Shown here: positions 23,629 to 32,657 of the stretch, piece after piece | How positions within the stretch are numbered: position 1 is the first letter of the stretch | How the letters are laid out: every line of letters begins with the position of its first letter | Source: Magnaporthiopsis rhizophila | Taxonomy: Eukaryota > Ascomycota > Sordariomycetes > Magnaporthales > Magnaporthaceae | DNA length: 64,000 nucleotides | Assembly: GCA_003049465.1 (NCBI GenBank) | Contig: PYSS01000084.1 | Span: 62,001 to 126,000 of the forward strand | Direction: 5' to 3' | The notes under the pieces: generated by a model | What the model saw: only the letters and a program-made list of their open reading frames with translations | Told to the model about the DNA's origin: nothing | The model's database searches: none | Position numbers and translations under genes: made by a program

Positions 23629-25092
23629 TTAATCAGGCTTCCGCAGCTCCCAAAGTACCCAAGATGCCTAGGTATGTATGGAAGGGCAGGCTCGCCGGGG
23701 CTGTACCTAACGTTTCCTTTGTCTTTGTCTGATTAAAATCCGCTTGTTTCAAACTGGGCTCCAAATAGCTCTCCAAAAACGGTTCCTCTTTTATACCTCC
23801 TGTCTCTTTTCTCCCTTCTTACCTTCTTTTTCGCCCCTTCCTTCCTTTTTCCCTTTCGCTTTCCTTGATTTGTATTCCTGCTTCAGATCTGGCTTAAACT
23901 TGGTTGCTTTGGCGCTTTCGGTATCGCTCATTAGGGAGGGAGGGGTTTTCCTTTTTGATGTTAAAGAAAAAGAAAAACTATTCGTTGCTGCAATCGATTC
24001 CTCCGCGTCCCCAACGATTTCCCCCAAGCTGATCCTATCAGCACCGTCCCCATCACCATGGCTACGACCACGAAGCGTAAATGACCGTCAAATCGACATG
24101 ACGGCCCAAACTATCCCACAATAATGCCGGGCAGCCATGCTGCCAAGGGGGTAAAAGCCCGCCTGACACCGCCAAACAAATCCCGTGCGTGACCGTGTGC
24201 TCTCGGAAGCGCGATCGAGCGCTCTGATGATGCCGGGCCGCCGCAGTAGGCGCGGCACCACCACATCAACCGCCATTGGGCCCTCTGCGCCCGACACGGA
24301 CGATGAAACTCGGGCCCGTCCGGCCTGTCGTGGAACCCCCCAGTGCCGAAGTTTGAAGAGGCCGTGAGAGCCTCGAGGTTCCGTTCCGTAATTACGTGGT
24401 GGTTTCCGCACGCTGTTGAGTCCGGGGCTGCCTGGCGATACCATTTTGACCGGCACAAGGCAGCGAGCCATTGAGTCCTTTTTTTTTATTAGAAAAAAAA
24501 ATAAAATAGAAAAAGAAAATAAAAAATTTACACTGCGTCCACCACGGGATGTGCTTGTGGCCACACTGACGTCATCCCCTGCGCACGAGCAATAACCAAG
24601 CGAGAAGCCCAATCCTGCTGCCTGCCAGTGCAAATCATTTTGTATGTGCCTTGGCATGAGGCTGCCTGTACGGTATCCATGCCTCCTTGGACACGCTCTA
24701 CTGTGCTAATATTTTTTTTGGAGCAAACCGACTTGCGAAGCAGGCACTCTGCCCCGAGGCCGATGTCTTGCTGCAGGAGTGGATAGGTAGATACGCGGTT
24801 AAGGGTGGCTAGGTAAGGACGGATAGCCTCTACTACCTCCAGGTACCTGCCTACCTAGGCAGGTACGCGCGTAGTCATGATTGAGCTACGCACGGGCCTC
24901 CAAGCTGCTGCCGACATTGGGAAAGTATTAACGAGTGCTTAGCTTCCCGCTAATAAACCTAGTTCAAAGCAGATATAGTCCCACTGACTAACAGGTACAA
25001 TATCCAAGCGTAATTTGGTTCACTTCTCTCGTGATGTCCTGACAGCATATCTTAGCCGCAAGACAGGCGGCAACACATCCACGCAAAACATG
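23629..25092. other. convergent intergenic region, no gene recognised
   Basis: About 1.5 kb between converging genes. It contains pyrimidine-rich tracts at 23800-23870, poly-T and poly-A runs near 24480-24520 and a TAGG/CCTA cluster at about 24784-24870, including CAGGTACCTGCCTACC. Open frames lack recognisable content. Confidence 0.45.
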
Positions 25093-25551
25093 TCAGATCA
25101 TTCCACTGCGCCGGGGAAGACCGAAGACAGGCGCATAAATCAGTGGCCTTATCCTCTCGACAAACACGCCGTCTGGCTCGCCCTCAACCCGCGCGCACCA
25201 GCAACGCACAGCGAGGGCGAGGTATTTGTCGAAGGCGAGAAACGCCAGCGGCAACGTGGCGGGCCGGCCGCCCCGGCCGGCCGACCCGGTCATCCACGCC
25301 GCCAGGGCGCTGATGGTCAAGGAGGACCCGGTGCTGCCCCAGAGGTCCCCCTCGTTGACGCCGGCCAGCGCCGTCTCCATCTGTGCTGTCCACCCGGCAC
25401 ACTGGGGCTCGCCGTCCCACCACGCCCTGTGCATGGGGATGCGCACGTCGAGGATGGACGGGTCTAGTGAGTGGTCGAACTTCTTCCAGGGGAAGACGTC
25501 GATGATTCGAATGTTGAGCAGGAGGTGCAGCTTGTAGTGCAGCAGTCCAAG

Positions 25552-25593
<42 letters not shown>

Positions 25594-26910
25594 GTGGAAT
25601 GGTGCATACCATGTTGTCCACAGGGAATCCGTCAGCCCTCCGTGTGTGCAGCAGGCTTGCAAGATATCCGAGGAAATAACCGCAGGATACACGACTTATT
25701 GGTCTCTCAAGACACATACCTTTGATACGAGTCTCTCGCCAGGAGAGGGTAGTAGTCGTCTCGGTGCAGAGGTATGGCTGCCGAGATCCTCGACTGGTCG
25801 TAGACTCCAACGACTTTAAACAGCTCCATTATCACGCCCCTCATCTCAAGCGGAATGTCTATCGACTGATCGGATCGATAGGCGCAAAGGATCAAGGAGA
25901 GCAAGATAAATTGCAGGTGTGGGAGCAGATCCTCGGTGGGGGTGCTAACCTCTCCCGTCCTGGCCTGCGCTAAAAGCGTAGCCTGAAATATGAAACAACA
26001 AATGTGGCGCCGTGTAAGCATCAAGGGCTGAAAATATGTTTACAGCATCTCAAGTCAGGTTCCGGGGTTGAGAAGTTGCTTACTGCCTCGTGCTGAGCCT
26101 CCGCCAGAAGCTTGTCGTGCGCCTCCACGGCACCGATCCTAGACTCTGGCGCTCCACAAAAGAACAGCGCGATGGTCTCGATCGCGCGCAGCAGGTTCAT
26201 GGGCTGAGGCCTTCCTGTGACTGTGTGTCTGCGGACGACTGGCCAGCTGCAGTGGAACTCGCCAAAGAACACGTCGAGAAGCTGCTCGGAAATTATGCTG
26301 CTCGTGGCGACGGAGGCGGCGGCGCCGATTGGGGCCACTGGTGGCGAGGCCTCTCCAAAGTACACACATACAGCAGATCGCTTGTCAGAATCTGGCTCGC
26401 CCGATGGTACGGGGCCTGGCTGCGATGCGGCGGTCGACGTCGCCGGGTATGTGCACGGACGACCCCTGTCGGCGCAGGGAGTGCAGCTCGGCGCCACGCC
26501 GTCGCACCGCGTCTTGCTCCCGTGGCAGGAACGACAGGCCCTAGACACCCGGCCCGGGGCCGGAGGCGAGGCGCGGGGCCCGTGGAGCCGCATATGACGG
26601 CGCAGTGTATCACTGGCCGGCAAATAACAGAAAAAGCCGTCAGTAATGTTATTAATACCGTTTGCGCGCTTGGGGAGGCCTCCGCGGCCCTGGGCGTTGT
26701 GGCATGGCATTGCGCTGCAAGTGTCAAGCGTGAAGCAGCACAAGCGGGGAATAGAAGCAGAGTGAGGTGAGTATACCGTCTGGTGAACTTGGCATCGCAC
26801 GTCGGGCATGCAAATGCGCGCGCGGCATCGTGGACTTTGGCATGTCGGGTGAGGTGCTCCTTGCGAAGGTAGCTGCGGCCGCAGGCTAGGTGTTTGCACG
26901 TGAAACCCAT
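25093..26910 (-). CDS. transcription factor with two C2H2 fingers and a Zn2Cys6 cluster
   Basis: A nuclear regulator with two DNA-binding modules. Exons on the minus strand are 26910-26777, 26612-26084, 25982-25720, 25655-25610 (46 nt), and 25530-25093, giving 469 residues with all junctions in phase. Finger 1 has Cys5, Cys10, His23, His27; finger 2 has Cys35, Cys38, His51, His55 and is split by intron 1 at Arg45. A fungal binuclear cluster follows with Cys71, 74, 81, 88, 91 and 98 (CRSCHGSKTRCDG). The rest resembles the fungal transcription factor middle region, with LRAIETIALFFCG, LQFILLSLILCAYRSDQ and LLLNIRIIDVFPWKKFD. The last intron contains 39 consecutive T on the plus strand. The C-terminus after GLPRRSGMI may be complete or may continue in an unseen exon. 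Targets cannot be inferred. Confidence 0.8.
25554..25592 (+). repeat. poly(T)39 tract inside an intron
   Basis: Thirty-nine consecutive T on the plus strand, poly(A) in the sense of the regulator gene. It fills half of the 79-nt intron 25531-25609, between the GTATGC donor and the CTACAAG acceptor. Confidence 0.95.
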
Positions 26911-27541
26911 TCTTGGCTTTACTTTTAGCTCCTAAACATGCGCCGTGGAGATCCGGGTGCCTTGGGGCCGTGAGGGTATTTGCAAATAGGCGCCTAGGTA
27001 GGCTGGACAGGTAGGAGGTAGGTGGAAGAGACGACACGATGCGCAAGCCTTGTCCGATGAACGTCGTTCAATTTTTGGGCTGGGCTGATTAAGCCAGTCC
27101 CGCACGAGCCGAGTGGGATGAATGACTCAGGCCAACGAGCTAGATCTATTTGGTGGGCGCGGTTTCCCGAAACGGCAGGGCCGCCCCTGCTCCGACGCAG
27201 CGCAGCCGCAAAATCCATACTCGGGCCCCGCAGCGGAAGAGTCGAGTGGGGAAGACGGCGTGATGCAGTCGAAATTCGCAAGTTGAGAAGACCGTAGGGC
27301 ATCATCCACTTCGTGGGAAACTCCATGCCAGCTTCCCTCCCAGACATCCACCGATATTATCCCCTTATCACCCCCGTGTTCCTGCCACCGTCCTTTGCCT
27401 GCTCAGTTTTAAGGCTGGATCAGTGGCCATGAAACACGTTGTCAAGGAGAGGGATCCCACAAAGCTCGATGTGACACGTGGGGCTTGATAGATCCCATGA
27501 GTAGGGGGAGAAAGAGGTACTTGCCTTCAAACATGCTAGGT
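26911..27541. other. intergenic, no gene recognised
   Basis: About 0.6 kb upstream of the regulator start. It holds a TAGG tract at about 26993-27022 (CCTAGGTAGGCTGG and GGTAGGAGGTAGGTGG). It is probably the regulator's promoter. Confidence 0.45.
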
Positions 27542-27791
27542 TTACAGACGGAGCAGCTGGCGGATAGCCTGCTGCATCTCCTCGAGCTGCCGCTTGACAC
27601 CGTCCGCAAAATCTTCGGCATTTTTGCATATGCGAATCGATTTTATTATGCTGACCGGCGAGGAGGACACTCAGTCTCTCAATCTTGCGATTCTGGAGTC
27701 GGATGTGCTGCGATGGCCGCAGCTTCTTGGGTGCTTTGGAGACAGCAGGACCGCCTCCGCTCTCGGCCTCTGTACCTTCCGCCTCAGCCAT
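27542..27791 (-). CDS. possible small coiled-coil protein (68 residues)
   Basis: Not a recognised family. Exons on the minus strand 27791-27656 and 27612-27542 join in phase across a 43-nt intron. The product has an acidic start (MAEAEGTEAES), a basic middle (SKAPKKLRPSQHIRLQNRKI) and a heptad-like C-terminal helix (FADGVKRQLEEMQQAIRQLL). The start codon lies only 34 bp downstream of the stop of the 99-residue gene on the same strand, so the two could be one transcript or one gene whose true splicing I have missed. The intron is at the short end for fungi. Confidence 0.4.
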
Positions 27792-27824
27792 GGAGAGCAG
27801 TGAGACCGACGAGGCCACCTCCGC

Positions 27825-28238
27825 CTACTCGCCAGCGGTAGCGCCGCTGGGCTGGGCCTGGCCCGAGGGCTTGTCGGTGGCCAGCTTTTCAGCCTTCTGT
27901 AAGGGATCAAAATACCGAATAAGCTCTGGCGTCGCCAAATCGGAAGGAACCCGGGCTACCAGGCACGGAGGAGGATTTTAACTTGGAATCAGCACGCTGT
28001 CAAACTGTACCTTTTGAGCATCCGGCTCTAGGACGTCCTTTGCCCACTCTCCCGCGTCGGCCCAGCGCTTGTCGGCGGAATCGAGCTCGGCCTGGCGCTC
28101 CTTGAGATAGCGCCTCCTCATCTTCTTCTCCATCTTGGTCTCAGGTTTTCTCTTTGAAACCCTCGACATATACTGGGCCGGGGACTCCGGGATTGGAGGA
28201 CCCGGCTTTTTGCCTCTGTCCAATCGCTTCTTAGCCAT
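27825..28238 (-). CDS. possible small basic protein (99 residues)
   Basis: Not a recognised family. Exons on the minus strand 28238-28011 and 27896-27825 join in phase (DAQK|KAEK) across a 114-nt intron with a CTTACAG acceptor. The N-terminus is strongly basic (AKKRLDRGKKPG), followed by a charged helical stretch (RYLKERQAELDSADKRW) and a Pro/Gly/Ala tail. There is no signal peptide or membrane segment. Good splice sites and a smooth frame support it as real; nothing else does. Confidence 0.5.
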
Positions 28239-28679
28239 TTTTGCTGTGTCTCGTGGTGATTTGATTTGTGGTTGTGCGGAATGGTTTGCTGTGGTTCAGG
28301 TTGCCGGTCCTTCCAGTTTCCACCACCACGCACTCGGAAAATCAGACGCCAAGTGGGGCTTGCAAATTCGGTGACCCACAGTGACGTCAGGTTCTCGCAA
28401 ATTCTCTATTTGGGGGAATTCTAGGGTCTATGTTCCAAAGCACCAAAATAACCAGCAAAGCCCATTCCCACTTGAACATTTTCATATCATCAAAATCAGA
28501 TGCCCAGTTGCCACCACAGACAACAAAAAATTCTGCCAGGCGGTCAGACAATTGTTCTTTTCTCTGCAGAGAGTGGGTACAGCCCACCCGCCGTTCTTTA
28601 TAAACCGCACTTCTCGCCCTCTGCCCAATCCCAAAAAACTTTTCCTTCTCACACAACAACAACCAGATCGCGAGGCACC

Positions 28680-29970
28680 ATGGATGCCTCCGACCAAGAT
28701 CGCCCGGCGGGCCACAGCGCCACCACGGTAAGTCCAGTCTTTTTTTCCTATTGGTTTGGAGAAAGTTATCCCATGGGGGACTGCATCCGGCACCTCGTTC
28801 TTTTGATCATTCCCTTCCACGCCCAGAAGCACATTCAAAGATCTCCTCGGAGATATGAGCTGCGACAAGACAGGCAGGGGCGGTTGCTGGACCTCACCGA
28901 AAACTGCAAAAGTTTTCCGGCATTTTGCGTTGTCTTCGCCTTTGCCCCAGCCAGAATCTTTTCGTTTGACTAGGATAGCAATGGAGATTGGCATAGCATG
29001 CAAGCCAAGAGCATCGGCCCCGCTTCGGCTGATGCCACACATCAGTACACCTGTTCTTCTCGTGGGACCACACCTGGGTTCAGCGTATTGGGAAACCTCG
29101 CTGGCTATGCAAAACGTCGGCGCTTCGGTCAGGGCAACCGGTAACCCATATGGATCCCTTGAGGACTCCATGGCTTGCAGAGATGCATTAGTTCGCACGG
29201 CGAGCTCAGTGTGCACAAATGCGTCTTTTTGGCCTGGAAGGGAATACCACGATCAAAACGTCGGGGGTGTGGACTTTACACAGCGAGTTTCTTTGCTGAC
29301 TGGATGCAGATGTCACAAGCAGGCACCATGATCAACACAGTCGACTCCGCCGTCGCCCAGCCCATCCAGAACTTCGGCGTGGATGAAATCACACCCGACA
29401 CCCTCGACGGCGGCATAGATTCCGAGGAGGACAACGTGCCAGAGCAGCTCACCACCAGTGTGAATCAAGTCTCTGCGTCCATCGGCTGCTCGCTCGATCA
29501 AGAGGTTCCAGAGTTCGGCCTTGGCAGCTGCTGCCACTCGCACGCCAGTCAACGCCGTGCCGTGTCTCGCTGCCTCGGTGGCATCTCTGGAGTGGAAATT
29601 TCACCACCAGCGAAAAGTGCATAACCTTGTCCAGAGAGGTTTTGCCATAAACCAGCAGTGCCTCCTTGACGATACCGAAGATCTTCAGGGCGAAGTGCCC
29701 GTTCTTCGCGAGAGAGTCAACAAGTTGGAGACCGAGCTCCATGCTGAGCTCAATGCCACCAAGTACGAGCTTAATGCCACCAAGTGCGAGCTCAGTGCTG
29801 CCAGAAACGACGTGAATGCTTGCGTCGAGGCAATCAGGGAGCTCAGGCTCGATGTCACAGCTTTGCGCTCCGCCCAGGTTTGCATTTTTCATCAGTTTGG
29901 CTCGATTAATAACATTCTCGTCTCCGAACAGCAGCAGGCACCCCTCCCGATCCGAGAGCGAAATACGTAG
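28680..29970 (+). CDS. possible coiled-coil protein with a long first intron
   Basis: Not a recognised family. The best coding signal is in two exons, 29310-29459 (MSQAGTMINTVDSAVAQ to LTTS) and 29512-29970 (SSALAAAATRTP to the stop). The second contains a clear coiled coil, LQGEVPVLRERVNKLETELH followed by two ELNATK repeats and VEAIRELRLDV. An upstream exon 28680-28727 (MDASDQDRPAGHSATT, donor GTAAGT) is in phase but implies a 582-nt intron, unusually long here; translation may instead begin at 29310. With the first exon the product has 218 residues, without it 202. The exon border at 29459 uses a GTGAAT donor and is tentative. Confidence 0.5.
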
Positions 29971-30200
29971 TTGGAGTGGGAAAAGATGGAAGAAGTAGGA
30001 TGCTTGCGGCAGGCCACGACAGTGTCCTTCATGACCCGCGGTCTTTGATACATTTCATTTCCATGGCGTTGTAACTGGTCTGGTAGCTGGTCGTTTTTAC
30101 GGTACATATCACCAGCGCTGTATGCGCACGCAATGATCACAACAGATACCCATTTCCTTCGACACGCGTCTCAGTCACACCTTCCTAGATGGTGCCAGTC

Positions 30201-31865
30201 CTAGGAGAGAGATCTAGAGAAGCTCTTGAGCGTCACCTGCCCACCGAGCGCCTTGGTGGCAAAGTTGAAGGCCGCAAACCGGTACCCGGTAAAGTAGTTC
30301 CACTCGTTGATCATGGTCGCGGCGCCCAGGCGCGTCCACGTGCTGCCGTCGGTGCTGTAGCTGAAGACGGCCTGGCGGACGGGCGACATGCCGAAGGCGG
30401 GCGTGATGTCGGCCGCGACGCGCAACCAGACCTCGGGGCCCGACAGCGTGGGCCCCGTGGCCGAGACGCTGCCCTTGGACTGCGTGGGCCAGCCGGCGTC
30501 CGAGCTGCCGAGGTTGACGTTGCTGACCAGGACGACGGTGGCGGTGGACCCGGACTTGTGCACGCCCACGTAGGCGCCCTTGTCGCGGAACAGGGCCGCG
30601 CCGGCGCGGTCGCCGTCGCGCATCTGCGACACGTCGAAGCGGAACGTGGCCGTCGACCGCGGGCCCAGGATGCGGTGCGTCAGCGTGTTGCGCGCCGTGA
30701 AGAGGTCGTCGGTCACGGTGGCCGTCTGCAGCACCAGGCCGCCGCCGCTCGCCTGCAGGCGCCACTTGCTGTTGTCCGGGTTGTGGTTCCACTCCCAGTG
30801 CGGCGACAGCTCGGAGCCCGTGAAGTCGTCGTCGCGCCGCGCCGCGTCCGGGACCGTCCGCGACGTCTGCACGGGCTTGGGGTACGTGGTGCCCCAGCGG
30901 CCGGACGAGTTCTTGACCAGCTGCGGCCAGCCGTCGGACGACCAGGTCAGGGGCGCCATGACGGGGATGCGGCCGCCCGGGTAGGCGTCGAGGAAGGCGA
31001 TGTAGTGCCACTTGCCGTCCTTGGTCTCGACCATGCCGCCCTGGTGGGCCCAGCCGGCGTTGGAGAGCGGGCCGGGCACGTTGTCGAACAGCACGCGCTG
31101 CTCGTAGGGGCCCCAGGGGCTCCGCGACCGCAGCACCCACTCGCCCGACGCGACCTTGGTCGGCACGATCCAGTAGTAGCCGTTGATTTTGTACATGTGC
31201 GACCCTTCGATGAAGGCGGGGGACGCGTAGACCTGCTGCGTCCGCACCTCGCTGAAGCCGTCCTTGGACAGCTGGGCGACCTGGATGTTGGTGCCGCCGT
31301 AGGCGACGTACATGGTGTCATCGTCGTCGATGAGCAGGCCGCAGTCGTAGTAGCACCTGTTGATGGTGCCGCTACGCTTCCAGTCCCACTTGGAGGCCTC
31401 GCCGTTGTTGGCGCCCGCGCCGCTGCCCGCCGACGTGTAGACGTACGTCTTGCCCGTGCTCTGGATGCAGCCGATCCAGTAGAAGGCGTCGTTGGACTTG
31501 CGATAGCGCAGCGTGCTGGCCCAGATGCCCTTGACGTAGGCGCGGTCCGTGGCCGAGTTGAGGTTGTACCGGTTCTCGAAGTCGAGCCGCGGCACGCTGT
31601 GCGTCACGGGGGTCCAGTTGACCAGGTCGTACGACTTGTGCACGGGGGCGCCAGGGCTGTAGGAGAAGGTCGAGCTCGAGTAGTAGAAGACATCGCCGAC
31701 GCGGAAGACGTCCAGGTCCGGGAGGTCCTCCCACAGGATCGGATTCGAGAAGGTCGACGACGACTGCCGCGCGAGCAGCGGCGAGGCCGGAGAAGTATTC
31801 AATGGCGAGCCCAGCGCGCGGCCGAGCAGACCGGCGAGGGCGAACGCTGCCGTCTTCCAAGACAT
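30201..31865 (-). CDS. secreted glycoside hydrolase family 43 enzyme
   Basis: A single-exon gene of 554 residues for an extracellular GH43 enzyme (beta-xylosidase, arabinofuranosidase or exo-galactanase type activity; which one is not readable). An N-terminal signal peptide (SWKTAAFALAGLLGRALG) supports starting at 31865; an in-frame ATG at 31910 would add 15 residues before it. The five-bladed propeller carries the expected acids: the base in LPDLDVFRVGDVFYY (Asp50 region), the modulator in CYYDCGLLIDDDD (about Asp174) and the acid in FIEGSHMYKINGYYW (Glu220). The C-terminal 200 residues (ELSPHWEWNHNPD onward) form a second beta-sandwich domain typical of GH43 members. It acts on plant or fungal cell-wall polysaccharide. 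Downstream neighbours are unrelated in function. Confidence 0.9.
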   Translation of the reverse strand: MSWKTAAFALAGLLGRALGSPLNTSPASPLLARQSSSTFSNPILWEDLPDLDVFRVGDVFYYSSSTFSYSPGAPVHKSYDLVNWTPVTHSVPRLDFENRYNLNSATDRAYVKGIWASTLRYRKSNDAFYWIGCIQSTGKTYVYTSAGSGAGANNGEASKWDWKRSGTINRCYYDCGLLIDDDDTMYVAYGGTNIQVAQLSKDGFSEVRTQQVYASPAFIEGSHMYKINGYYWIVPTKVASGEWVLRSRSPWGPYEQRVLFDNVPGPLSNAGWAHQGGMVETKDGKWHYIAFLDAYPGGRIPVMAPLTWSSDGWPQLVKNSSGRWGTTYPKPVQTSRTVPDAARRDDDFTGSELSPHWEWNHNPDNSKWRLQASGGGLVLQTATVTDDLFTARNTLTHRILGPRSTATFRFDVSQMRDGDRAGAALFRDKGAYVGVHKSGSTATVVLVSNVNLGSSDAGWPTQSKGSVSATGPTLSGPEVWLRVAADITPAFGMSPVRQAVFSYSTDGSTWTRLGAATMINEWNYFTGYRFAAFNFATKALGGQVTLKSFSRSLS

Positions 31866-32657
31866 TGATGATGTTTGAACAGGCGGGCTTGGTGGCTTGG
31901 TACAGGCCATGCTATATTGACTGGCGGGATGTCTGCCATCGCTCTACGGACGGTCTCCTTTCACTTATACTGCCACGAGCCGGAGGGAATCAATCCAATT
32001 ATCCCGTCGCGTGCCAATGGCTCAGGCGGCTCAATTCCATCACCCAGAAGCCACCCCTCTTCCGGCGCAGATTTTCCGGTGGCCGGGCGATGTCGATGGA
32101 TCTGATTCGAGCGCATGCGGGATCTGGCGGACCAATTCATGCGCTGTGCCATTCATGTTCTTCTTCAATGCCGACCAGCGACCCATTCGATGCGACATCA
32201 CCTGTGGCTTCTCCGCACCGCTTCCCCCGTCTCCGCAGCGTTTGCAGGCTTAGCGCCTGTGGGCTTGCTTCCGTGACCAATTAGGGCAGCCGACAGGCCA
32301 CAAGCATTTCCACCAGACGGGTAATGACGAGCTTGAATAAAGCAGCAACCCCGGCTCCGCGACTCGGCGTCCTCAGTGAATCTATGCCGCCCGAAGAATC
32401 TCCTGCTAGCAAAGTGGCGGCCGTGTGGCCGTGTACAACGACGTCAAGCCGCAGGTATGGTGGATCGGACGCGACGGTGCCTTCAGAGTACCTTTAGTTG
32501 TCGCGTACTTCCGTTGTGCGCTCCAGAGAGCACCACGTCCCCGACATGGCTGGGTTCTGTCGTCCATGAAATTGCCATAGCGGCGAATTTTGGAAATGGG
32601 TGAAGGTCGTTCGCCCAGATTCGTGGCCGGTTCATTCATCGCGTCTCTTTCTTCACC
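31866..32657. other. divergent promoter region, no gene recognised
   Basis: About 0.8 kb between the GH43 start (minus) and the CorA-like start (plus). Open frames on both strands lack motifs. No repeat or clear regulatory site was identified. Confidence 0.45.

Noticed and set aside
30189..31868. 559-codon open frame on the plus strand opposite the GH43 gene
   Set aside because: The minus strand carries a clear GH43 enzyme with catalytic acids; the plus frame is a shadow caused by GC-rich third positions, with Arg/Gly/Val/Ala-rich content.
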